From: Serratia ficaria
Lineage (GTDB): Bacteria; Pseudomonadota; Gammaproteobacteria; Enterobacterales; Enterobacteriaceae
Assembly (NCBI RefSeq): GCF_900187015.1
Contig: NZ_LT906479.1
Span: forward strand, 1,488,001-1,552,000
Direction of reading: 5' to 3'
Length of the DNA stretch: 64,000 nucleotides
Shown: positions 8,634-16,006 of the stretch, one piece after another
How the letters are laid out: each line of letters starts with the position of its first letter
Position numbering within the stretch: the stretch's first letter is position 1
The notes under the pieces: generated by a model
The model's input: only the letters and a program-made list of their open reading frames with translations
Told to the model about the DNA's origin: nothing
Databases searched by the model: none
Translations under genes and position numbers: made by a program

Positions 8634-8745
8634 GGGCCGGTGTTGGTCAGCGAGTTGATGTACGCCATACCGGCCTTAATGCGCGAGGCCCACTCTTTGG
8701 CTGGTTCGATGTCGCCGCTGGTATGGCATACGCCGCCGGCAGATG
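8634..8745 (-). pseudogene. Remnant of an aldehyde dehydrogenase C-terminal region
   Basis: Between the dld stop and the hairpin at 8604-8633 the minus strand encodes, without a start codon, GDIEPAKEWASRIKAGMAYIN followed by SLTNTGP. Aldehyde dehydrogenases of the succinate-semialdehyde type have a very similar piece (T-x-D-I-E-x-A-K-x-A-S-x-I-x-x-G-M-x-F-I-N) near the C-terminus, followed by LPFGG, which is missing here. Only about 37 codons of homology remain, so this is a decayed relic. The call rests on motif memory, not an alignment. Confidence 0.5.
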
Positions 8746-10455
8746 TTACCGGGCGTTGCCGGCCCAGCCTTTGCGCTTGCTGGTTTTGCCGAGGCCGGGG
8801 TTGAAGCTGTTGGTCGGGTCGGCGGCGCGGTAAAACGCCTGCAGATCCGGCTTGGCCTGGTACAGGTGGCCGACGTTATGCTCCGCCGGGTATTCGGCGC
8901 CGCGACGATCGAGTATTTCGAGCATTTTCTCTTTCAGCGCATGGCTGTCGACGCCTTTTTTCACCACGTAGTCCTGGTGGAACACGTGGCACATAAAGTG
9001 GCCGTAATACAGCTTGTGCACCAGCTGGCTGTCGATCTCCGGCGGCAGGGTTTCGAACCACTCGGTATCGTTGCGGCGCAGGGCGATGTCCAGCGCCAGG
9101 ATATCCTCCACCTTGTCGGCGTGCACCGCATGGTAGCGCACCGCCGCGCCGGCGGCGGCAAAGCGGTGCAGGAACGCCTTCTTGCCCTCGTCGGCGGTGC
9201 AGGCGAAGAAGGCGCCGTCAGCCTGCGAGAAGTAGCGGCTCAGATACTGCTGCGCCTCTTCCACCCCCGGCCCGGCCATCTTCAGCAGCAGGTGATGTTC
9301 GAAGCGCTCGCGGTATTCCTTCATGCGTTTGGGCAGGTGGCTGGGCGCAAAATGGCTCAGCCCCTGCATCAGCCGGTCGGTCAGGTTGTGCGGCAGCAGC
9401 GGCAGCTTGTTCAGGCTGGCGTCCATGCGCCCCTTCAGGGTAAAGAAGCGCGGCATCTGATCGGTGCCGAGCTTGTCGATCATCATAAAGGTGTCTTTGC
9501 CGTACACCTCGGCGATGTCGAATATATCGCGGTGCATGTACTCGCCGGCGACCGGCAGGTTCTCGAATTTGCTCAGCATATGGCGGCGCAGTTCGGTCAA
9601 TACCGCGGTGTCGTTGGTGCCGATATAAAACACCTGCTCCTTGCCTTCCTTTTCGAAGGTATCGAGCCGCACGGCAAACACCGCCAGCTTGCCGGCGCAG
9701 CCGGAGGCCTCAAACAGGCGGCGTTTGTCGGCGTTGAAGCGGGAAGGGGTGTCGGCATCGACGTCGCGCACCCGGCTGGCGTATTCGTTGTCGGAGGCGC
9801 GCAGCTCGCCGTGCTCGACGTCTTCCGGCCGATAGTCGCCTTTTTCCAGCCGGGTGAGGATCTCTTCCGGCGTATCGCCGAGCTTAATCCCCAGATGGTT
9901 CACCAGCCGCAGCTGGCCGTCTTCGCCCAGCTGGGCGTACAGCGCCATCTCGGTGTAGGCCGGGCCGCGTTTCACCAACGAACCGCCGGAGTTGTTGCAC
10001 ACGCCGCCGATCACCGAGGCGCCGATGCAGGAGGAGCCGATCACCGAATGCGGCTCGCGGCCGTAGGGTTTCAACAGCTTTTCCAGCCGATTCAGCGTGC
10101 TGCCGGGGAAGCCGACCACCTGTTTGCCGTCGTCCAGCACCTGGACGTGGTCGAGGCGCAGCGTGCTGACGATGACGATATCGCGGTCATAGTCGTTGCC
10201 GCTGGGCGTCGAACCCTCGGTCAGGCCGGTGTTGGCCGCCTGCATGATGACAATCTTGTCGGCGGCCACGCAGGCCTCCAGAATGCGCCACAGCTGCAGC
10301 AGGCGGGTGGGGAACACCACCGCCAGCGCCTGGCCTTCGCCGGAGCGGAATCCTTTACGGTAACGTTCGGTGCTGCGTTCGCCGGTCAGCAGCTGCGGGC
10401 CGCCGACGATGTCTTTGAGCTGGTTGAGAAACGCCTGGTTGCCTGACTGCGTCAT
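8746..10455 (-). CDS. dld: Quinone-dependent D-lactate dehydrogenase
   Basis: This 569-residue FAD enzyme oxidises D-lactate to pyruvate and passes electrons to quinone at the inner membrane. The N-terminal FAD-binding domain has VFPTRLLQLWRILEAC near 48-62, AANTGLTEGSTP near 73-84 and IGASVIGGVCNNSGGSLV further on. The C-terminal half is the family-specific membrane-binding domain (for example HRDIFDIAEVYGKDTFMMIDKLG). The ATG at 10455 follows GGGAGATCGGC; the frame extends 15 codons further but lacks the family N-terminus. Length matches the E. coli enzyme. It appears monocistronic. Confidence 0.95.
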   Translation of the reverse strand: MTQSGNQAFLNQLKDIVGGPQLLTGERSTERYRKGFRSGEGQALAVVFPTRLLQLWRILEACVAADKIVIMQAANTGLTEGSTPSGNDYDRDIVIVSTLRLDHVQVLDDGKQVVGFPGSTLNRLEKLLKPYGREPHSVIGSSCIGASVIGGVCNNSGGSLVKRGPAYTEMALYAQLGEDGQLRLVNHLGIKLGDTPEEILTRLEKGDYRPEDVEHGELRASDNEYASRVRDVDADTPSRFNADKRRLFEASGCAGKLAVFAVRLDTFEKEGKEQVFYIGTNDTAVLTELRRHMLSKFENLPVAGEYMHRDIFDIAEVYGKDTFMMIDKLGTDQMPRFFTLKGRMDASLNKLPLLPHNLTDRLMQGLSHFAPSHLPKRMKEYRERFEHHLLLKMAGPGVEEAQQYLSRYFSQADGAFFACTADEGKKAFLHRFAAAGAAVRYHAVHADKVEDILALDIALRRNDTEWFETLPPEIDSQLVHKLYYGHFMCHVFHQDYVVKKGVDSHALKEKMLEILDRRGAEYPAEHNVGHLYQAKPDLQAFYRAADPTNSFNPGLGKTSKRKGWAGNAR

Positions 10456-10573
10456 GCCGATCTCCCTGTCATACCCGGGGTCTTGCACAGTGCGGCCCAC
10501 AGGGCGCTGGCCGCAATGCGCATGCCGCAGGCAATGCTAAATTAGTGGCTTATTAGCTTGTTAAGCTAGTGGT

Positions 10574-11368
10574 TTAATAACGTTCTGCATACCCGGCCCG
10601 GCGCTCTTCGTCGCGCAGCGTCAGAATTTCCACGCCGTCGGCGGTAACCGCCAGGGTGTGCTCCCATTGGGCGGACAGCTTCTTGTCGCGGGTGATCACC
10701 GTCCAGCCGTCTTTCTTCTGCTTGATGCGGCGGTCGCCCTGGTTGATCATCGGCTCGATGGTAAACACCATGCCTTCCTGCAGCGCCATGCCGGTGCCCG
10801 GTTGGCCGAAGTGCAGCACCGCCGGCTCTTCGTGCATGTCACGGCCGATGCCGTGGCCGCAGTATTCGCGCACGATGGCGTAGCCGGCCCGTTCGGCGTG
10901 CTGCTGAATGGCGTGGCCGATATCGCCCAGCGTCGCGCCCGGCTTCACCGCGCGGATGCCCTGCCACATCGATTCGTACACATTGTTCACCAGCCGCTTG
11001 GCCAGCGGCGTCACCTGGCCGATGCAGTACATCTTGCTGGAGTCGGCGATATAGCCGCCGTTTTCCAGCGTGATGTCGACGTTGACAATCATGCCCGAAC
11101 GCAGGATTTTGCTGACCGACGGAATGCCGTGACACACCACTTCGTCGATCGAGGTGTTCAGCACATAGGGAAAATCGTACTGTCCCTTGCTGGACGGGCG
11201 CGATTTCAGCTCATCAACGATGAACGCCTCGGCGCGGTCGTTGATTTCCATGGTCGAGATGCCTTCGACAATCACCTCATCGAGCATAGCAAACACCTTG
11301 GCCAACAGGGCGCCAGAGTGACGCATTTTGGCAATCTCTTCCGGCGTTTTGATCACAATCTCTTTCAC
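10574..11368 (-). CDS. map: Type I methionine aminopeptidase (accessory copy)
   Basis: The 264-residue metalloprotease removes N-terminal Met. All five metal ligands are present (Asp98, Asp109, His172, Glu205, Glu236), as is the substrate-binding His80 in VCHGIPS. Its start overlaps the stop of the ParD-like gene by four bases (ATGA), so the two are translationally coupled. The housekeeping map of enterobacteria lies next to rpsB, not here, so this is probably a second copy. Pairing with a ParD-like protein is unusual; whether it trims a specific protein or supplements general MetAP activity is unknown. Confidence 0.92.
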   Translation of the reverse strand: MKEIVIKTPEEIAKMRHSGALLAKVFAMLDEVIVEGISTMEINDRAEAFIVDELKSRPSSKGQYDFPYVLNTSIDEVVCHGIPSVSKILRSGMIVNVDITLENGGYIADSSKMYCIGQVTPLAKRLVNNVYESMWQGIRAVKPGATLGDIGHAIQQHAERAGYAIVREYCGHGIGRDMHEEPAVLHFGQPGTGMALQEGMVFTIEPMINQGDRRIKQKKDGWTVITRDKKLSAQWEHTLAVTADGVEILTLRDEERRAGYAERY

Positions 11369-11568
11369 CCGACAATCTCCTTCAGCGTCAGCGCGTTATC
11401 TTTCATCATTTTTTTCACCAGTTGCGGGTAGGTCAGTTCCGGATGGAACTCGGCCAGCATGCCTATCTTGATCCAGTACTCCGCCTGCGCGTTGATCGAG
11501 CGCGTCATGGTCAGGCTGGCGAGGCGCAGATCGTCATGCAGCGCGTCTGAAATTTTTACGATGCCCAT
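11365..11568 (-). CDS. ParD-like (antitoxin-type) small protein coupled to Map
   Basis: The 67-residue protein MGIVKISDALHDDLRLAS followed by INAQAEYWIKIGMLAE resembles the ParD-like family, small ribbon-helix-helix proteins annotated as type II antitoxin-like. AGGAG precedes the ATG at 11568. It overlaps the downstream map gene by four bases, in the position a toxin gene would occupy in a toxin-antitoxin operon, but the partner is an aminopeptidase with a complete active site. DNA binding and autoregulation are inferred; an inverted repeat lies just upstream. Confidence 0.75.
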   Translation of the reverse strand: MGIVKISDALHDDLRLASLTMTRSINAQAEYWIKIGMLAEFHPELTYPQLVKKMMKDNALTLKEIVG

Positions 11569-11590
11569 CGGCGGCTCCTGAAACGAACAA

Positions 11591-11605
11591 TATACGAAGT
11601 GTATA
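11591..11605. promoter_or_regulatory. Candidate operator of the parD-like/map pair
   Basis: TATAC and GTATA arms form an inverted repeat around GAAGT, 22 bases upstream of the ParD-like start codon. On the minus strand TATATT here could serve as a -10 element, so a bound repressor would block the promoter. It is the obvious site for autoregulation, but there is no direct evidence. Confidence 0.35.
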
Positions 11606-11737
11606 CGTTTTGGATGGTGAGGATGTGGCATTCCGTGGCGTAAGAAGATTCCTGGTGACAACGATTGCCGCCGCCGGGCAATGCGTTTATTGTGATAAAC
11701 GACTTTTTTGCCATGATTTTTCAGAAGGATTTTAGGC

Positions 11738-12841
11738 GTGACTAAACTACGTGTTGGGGTGATCTTCGGCGGTAAATCGGCTGAGCATGAGGTGTCGCTG
11801 CAGTCGGCCAAGAACATTGTGGATGCTATCGACAAAGAGAAGTTTGACGTCACGCTGTTGGGTATCGACAAACAGGGGCAATGGCACGTTAACGATGCCT
11901 CCAACTATCTGCTGAATGCGGAGGATCCGGCGCTGATCGCGCTGAACCGCTCGAATAAAAACGTGGCGCTGATCCCGGGCCAGGAAAAACAGCAGCTGAT
12001 CGAAGCCGGCAGCGCCGGCCCGCTGGGCCAGCTCGATGTGATATTCCCGATCGTGCACGGTACGCTGGGTGAGGACGGCTCGTTGCAGGGCCTGCTGCGG
12101 ATGGCCAACATGCCGTTCGTCGGCGCCGGGGTGCTGGGGTCGGCGGTGAGCATGGACAAGGACGTGACCAAGCGCCTGCTGCGCGACGCCGGGCTGGCGG
12201 TGGCGCCGTTCGTCACCCTGACGCGCGCCAACCGCGGCAAGTTCAGCTTTGAACAGCTGAGCGAGCGTTTGGGCCTGCCGCTGTTTATCAAACCGGCCAA
12301 TCAGGGCTCCTCGGTGGGCGTCAGCAAGGTGCAGGATCGCGCCGGCTTTGATGCGGCGGTGGCGCTGGCGTTCGGCTTCGACCATAAGGTGCTGGTGGAG
12401 TCGGCGATCGTCGGCCGCGAGATCGAGTGTGCGGTGCTGGGCAACGACGAACCGCAGGCCAGCCTGTGCGGCGAGATTGTGTTGAGCGACGCTTTCTATT
12501 CTTACGACACCAAATACATCAACGAGCAGGGCGCTCAGGTGGTGGTGCCGGCGGCCATCGAACCGGAAGTGAGCGATAAAATTCGCGAGGTGGCGCTGAA
12601 AGCGTTCCGGGCGCTGGAGTGTTTCGGCCTGGCGCGGGTCGACGTATTCCTGACGCCGGACAACAACGTGGTGATTAACGAAATCAACACGCTGCCGGGT
12701 TTCACCAACATCAGCATGTATCCCAAGCTGTGGGCCGCCAGCGGCATCGGCTACGGCGAACTGATCACCCGTCTGATCGAGCTGGCGCTGGAGCGTCATC
12801 AGCAAGATCGCGCGCTGCACAGCTCGGTGTTCGAACGCTAA
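11738..12841 (+). CDS. ddlA: D-alanine--D-alanine ligase A
   Basis: This ATP-grasp ligase joins two D-Ala for peptidoglycan precursor synthesis in the cytoplasm. The N-terminus [21 protein letters not shown] is the Ddl signature; [30 protein letters not shown] and [19 protein letters not shown] near the C-terminus carry ATP, Mg and substrate-binding residues. The 367-residue length fits DdlA rather than the shorter DdlB. The start is GTG at 11738 behind AGAAGGAT. It is divergent from the parD-like/map pair and ends at a shared terminator. Confidence 0.95.
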   Translation: MTKLRVGVIFGGKSAEHEVSLQSAKNIVDAIDKEKFDVTLLGIDKQGQWHVNDASNYLLNAEDPALIALNRSNKNVALIPGQEKQQLIEAGSAGPLGQLDVIFPIVHGTLGEDGSLQGLLRMANMPFVGAGVLGSAVSMDKDVTKRLLRDAGLAVAPFVTLTRANRGKFSFEQLSERLGLPLFIKPANQGSSVGVSKVQDRAGFDAAVALAFGFDHKVLVESAIVGREIECAVLGNDEPQASLCGEIVLSDAFYSYDTKYINEQGAQVVVPAAIEPEVSDKIREVALKAFRALECFGLARVDVFLTPDNNVVINEINTLPGFTNISMYPKLWAASGIGYGELITRLIELALERHQQDRALHSSVFER

Positions 12842-12880
12842 AAGCATCAGGGGCGGAAATTCCACCCCGGTGCTTTATTT
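12841..12880. terminator. Bidirectional terminator between ddlA and the binding-protein gene
   Basis: AAAGCA at 12841 pairs with TGCTTT at 12871, and inside it GGGG pairs with CCCC around a GGA/TCC core. AT-rich sequence flanks both sides. It lies between two convergent gene ends and fits a shared terminator, though the stem has internal mismatches. Confidence 0.55.
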
Positions 12881-13654
12881 CACCGCCACGTCTATATCGC
12901 CAAAATACTTCTTCGACAGCGCGGCGACCGTGCCTTGCTGCTTCACCTTGGCGATCGCCTCATTCAGCTTTTTCTGCAGCGCCGCATCGTCTTTGCGCAG
13001 GCCGAAGGCGATGCCTTCGCCGAGGATCTTGTCGTCGCTGACCGCGTCGCCGACAAAGGCGAAGCCCTTGCCGTCCGGCTGCGACAGGAAGCCGCTTTGG
13101 CCCGACGGCGCCATCACCAGCGTGGCGTCGAGGCGCCCGGCGGCCAGATCGAGATAAACCTGGTTCTGGTCCTGATAAGAGACCACGTCCACGCCCTGCG
13201 GCGCCCAGTGCGCCTTGGCGTAAATCTCCTGAATCGAGCCCTGCAGCACGCCGACGCGTTTGCCCGCCAGCGATTTGGCGTCCGGCAGCAAGCCGCTGTC
13301 GGCCCTGGCGATCAGCCGGTTCGGCACCTGGTAGATTGAATCGGTAAAGGCGATCGCCCGGCGACGCTGGTCGGTGACGTTCATCGCCGAATTGATGGCG
13401 TCAAACTTGCGCGCCTGCAGCGCCGGGATCAGGCTGTCGAACGAGGTTTCCACCCAGCTGCATTTCAACTGGGCGGCGGCGCATACCGCGTTGCCCAGAT
13501 CGATATCGAAGCCCTCCAGCTTGCCGCTGGCGGATTTGGATTCAAACGGCGGGTACAACGCCTCCAGGCCGAAGCGCAGGGTGTTTTCCGCCGCCGGCGC
13601 GGAGCCGGCGGCCAGCAGGCATCCCGCGGCGATCAGCGTTTTCAGTGCTTTCAT
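12875..13654 (-). CDS. Periplasmic amino-acid (Arg/Lys/His-type) binding protein
   Basis: The 259-residue protein has a signal peptide cleaved after about SAPAA. The mature part is a family 3 solute-binding protein: LRFGLEALYPPFESKS, GFDIDLGNAVCAAAQLKCSWVETSFDSLIPAL and a C-terminal GEGIAFGLRKDD stretch resemble ArtJ/HisJ/ArgT. It would bind a basic amino acid in the periplasm for an ABC importer. No permease or ATPase gene is adjacent, so it may feed a transporter encoded elsewhere. The ATG at 13654 is preferred over a 10-codon extension because it begins the signal peptide. Confidence 0.85.
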   Translation of the reverse strand: MKALKTLIAAGCLLAAGSAPAAENTLRFGLEALYPPFESKSASGKLEGFDIDLGNAVCAAAQLKCSWVETSFDSLIPALQARKFDAINSAMNVTDQRRRAIAFTDSIYQVPNRLIARADSGLLPDAKSLAGKRVGVLQGSIQEIYAKAHWAPQGVDVVSYQDQNQVYLDLAAGRLDATLVMAPSGQSGFLSQPDGKGFAFVGDAVSDDKILGEGIAFGLRKDDAALQKKLNEAIAKVKQQGTVAALSKKYFGDIDVAVK

Positions 13655-13687
13655 AGTCAGTGCCCCTTTCCCATGGTCAAACAAAAA

Positions 13688-14842
13688 TTACACCTGGCTC
13701 AGACGACGCGCGCCTTCCCGCAGGGTCTCGTTATCTTTTGCAAAACTCAGCCGGATGATGCCGGTGTCGGTGCCGTCGCTGTAGAACGCCGACAGCGGGA
13801 TAGTCGCGACCTTGGCCTGGCGAATTAAACGCACGGCGAAATCGTTGTCGCTTTCGTCGCTGAAACCGCTAAAGCGGGCCAGCATAAAGAAGCTGCCACG
13901 GCTGGGCAGCAATTCAAAGCGCGAATTTTGCAGCGCGCCGGCCAGCAGATCGCGTTTTTGCCGGTAAAACTCGGCCAGCCCCAGATAGCTTTGCGGGTTG
14001 TCCAGCGCCGCGGCGAAGGCGTACTGCATCGGCGTATCGGCGGAGAACACCATGAACTGGTGCACCTTGCGGATCTCGTCCATCAGCGCCGCCGGCGCCA
14101 TGCAGTAACCGACGCGCCAGCCGGTGACGTGATAGGTCTTGCCGAACGACGACACGATCACGCTGCGTTCGGCCAGCTGCGGATGACGCGCCATGCTGTG
14201 GTGGATATCGCCGTCGAACACCACGTGTTCGTATACTTCATCGGACAAAATCACGATGTCGGTATTGCGGGTCAGCGCGGTCAGGCGGGCGATGTCGTGC
14301 TCGTCGAACACGCTGCCGGTCGGGTTGTGCGGGCTGTTGACGATGATCATCCGCGTCCTGGCGTTGATGGCGGCGGCGACCTCGTCCCAGTCGATGTGCA
14401 GATCCTGCAGCGACAGCTTGATGGCCACCGGCGTAGCGCCCTGCAGCCGGACAATCGGCGCGTAGCTGTCGAACGCCGGCTCGAAGTAGATCACCTCGTC
14501 GCCCGGGTGCACCAGCGCGCTGATTGCCGAGTACAATCCTTCGCTGGCGCTGGCGATGACCGTGATTTCTTCGTCGGCATCGTAGCGGGCGCCATACAAT
14601 GTTTCGACTTTAGCCGCCAGCGCAGCGCGCAACGCCGCCACGCCGCTCATCGGGGCATATTGGTTATGACCTGCACGCATGGCTTGCGCCACCGCCTCGA
14701 CCAGCTGCGGTTCACAGGCGAAATTGGGCGCGCCCTGCGACAGGTTCAGGGCCTGGTGTTCGGCGCTGAGCTGGCCGATCACGGTGAAAATGGTGGTGCC
14801 GACGTCCGGCAGCTTTGAGCGATGTGAGCAGGCGCTCTGCAT
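13688..14842 (-). CDS. ybdL: Methionine aminotransferase YbdL
   Basis: A 384-residue class I PLP aminotransferase. The PLP lysine is Lys235 in SSFGKTYHVTGWRVG; NSPHNPTG (169-176) and SDEVYEH (200-206) bind the cofactor. The sequence follows YbdL throughout, an enzyme preferring methionine, phenylalanine and histidine with oxo-acid acceptors, possibly in methionine salvage. It is divergent from a LysR gene, which may control it. The binding-protein gene starts only 33 bases after its stop in the same direction, so co-transcription is possible. Confidence 0.9.
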   Translation of the reverse strand: MQSACSHRSKLPDVGTTIFTVIGQLSAEHQALNLSQGAPNFACEPQLVEAVAQAMRAGHNQYAPMSGVAALRAALAAKVETLYGARYDADEEITVIASASEGLYSAISALVHPGDEVIYFEPAFDSYAPIVRLQGATPVAIKLSLQDLHIDWDEVAAAINARTRMIIVNSPHNPTGSVFDEHDIARLTALTRNTDIVILSDEVYEHVVFDGDIHHSMARHPQLAERSVIVSSFGKTYHVTGWRVGYCMAPAALMDEIRKVHQFMVFSADTPMQYAFAAALDNPQSYLGLAEFYRQKRDLLAGALQNSRFELLPSRGSFFMLARFSGFSDESDNDFAVRLIRQAKVATIPLSAFYSDGTDTGIIRLSFAKDNETLREGARRLSQV

Positions 14843-14961
14843 GATGGGCTCCAGGCAAGGAAGGGAAGTATCGAACGATTAGGCATCAGGCCGGATAGGC
14901 GGACAAGGGAAAGTTTGTCATACTAGCCATGCATTCAAATCATACCTAATCGAGGCCCGCC

Positions 14962-15891
14962 ATGCCGATGACGCTGCCGTCGCTCGACGTGTTGAAAACC
15001 TTCGTTGCGGTGGCGCAACGCCTCAACTTTACCCATGCCGCCCAGGCGCTGCACCTGACGCAGGGGGCGGTCAGCCGCCAGATCCTCGGGCTGGAGCAGC
15101 GGTTGGGTTATCCGCTGTTCATCCGCCGGGCGCGCGGCCTGACGCTGACGCCGCAGGGCGCCATGCTGTTGGCGCCGGTGCAGCAGGCGCTGGGCCAGTT
15201 GGACGAAGCGCTGGAGCGCGTCGGGGCGCAGCCGGGCACGCTGCGCATCAAGTGCCCGACCTGCGCCATGCGCTGGGTGCTGCCGCGCATCATCCGGCTG
15301 CAGAACGAACGGCCGGAAATGCACATCGAGCTGACCGCATCGGTGTCGCACGGGCTGGACTTCGGCGCGGAGCATTTCGACGCCGCGGTGGCGTTCGGCC
15401 GGCCGCCGGGCAAAAAGCTGACGGCGCATCATCTGTTCGACGAAATTCTCACCCCGGTCTGCACGCCGTCTTATCTGCCGGATTTGTCGCGCCCGCCGCT
15501 GCCCGCCGATCTGGCGGACAAAACCCTGCTGCACCCGACGCGCGATCGGCGCGACTGGCTGATGTGGCTGAAGGCGGCGGGGAGCGACGCGCTGCCCTCC
15601 GGCAAGGCGCAGCACTTCGATACGCTGGATCTGGCGATGAGCGCCGCCCTGCAGGGGTTCGGCATCGCCATCGGCGATCTGTGCCTGCTGGAAGAAGACA
15701 TCCAGGCGCAGCGTATCGTCACGCCGTTCCCGCTCAGCGTGGTCAGCGGCGCGGCCTATTATTTGGTCTATCCTGAACGGGCGGTGCTGCCGCCGACATT
15801 AGCCGCGCTGGTGAGTTTCCTCGGCGACGAGGCGGCCAACAGCCGCGCCTGGCAGCGAAAAACCCTTTCCGTCGCCTGTAATGCTTTGTAA
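14962..15891 (+). CDS. LysR-family regulator (GcvA-like)
   Basis: The 309-residue protein has an N-terminal helix-turn-helix (LPSLDVLKTFVAVAQRLNFT, HAAQALHLTQGAVSRQI) and a C-terminal effector domain with the HFDAAVAFGRPP and GFGIAIGDLCLLEEDI features of the GcvA-like subgroup. It is transcribed away from ybdL with about 120 bases between, so it is a candidate regulator of ybdL and the adjacent amino-acid binding protein. The effector is unknown. Confidence 0.87.
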   Translation: MPMTLPSLDVLKTFVAVAQRLNFTHAAQALHLTQGAVSRQILGLEQRLGYPLFIRRARGLTLTPQGAMLLAPVQQALGQLDEALERVGAQPGTLRIKCPTCAMRWVLPRIIRLQNERPEMHIELTASVSHGLDFGAEHFDAAVAFGRPPGKKLTAHHLFDEILTPVCTPSYLPDLSRPPLPADLADKTLLHPTRDRRDWLMWLKAAGSDALPSGKAQHFDTLDLAMSAALQGFGIAIGDLCLLEEDIQAQRIVTPFPLSVVSGAAYYLVYPERAVLPPTLAALVSFLGDEAANSRAWQRKTLSVACNAL

Positions 15892-16006
15892 ATATTAACG
15901 ATACGAATTCCCTTTGCGATGAAACAGAGTGTGGCAAACTGTTTCTTCACTTTGATTAATCATCCTGCGGCCTTCTGCGGCGGGAACACGCCTGAGATAA
16001 AACAAC

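Noticed and set aside
8743..10446. 567-codon open frame on the plus strand opposite dld
   Set aside because: Codon pattern is the shadow of dld in GC-rich DNA; no recognisable domain.
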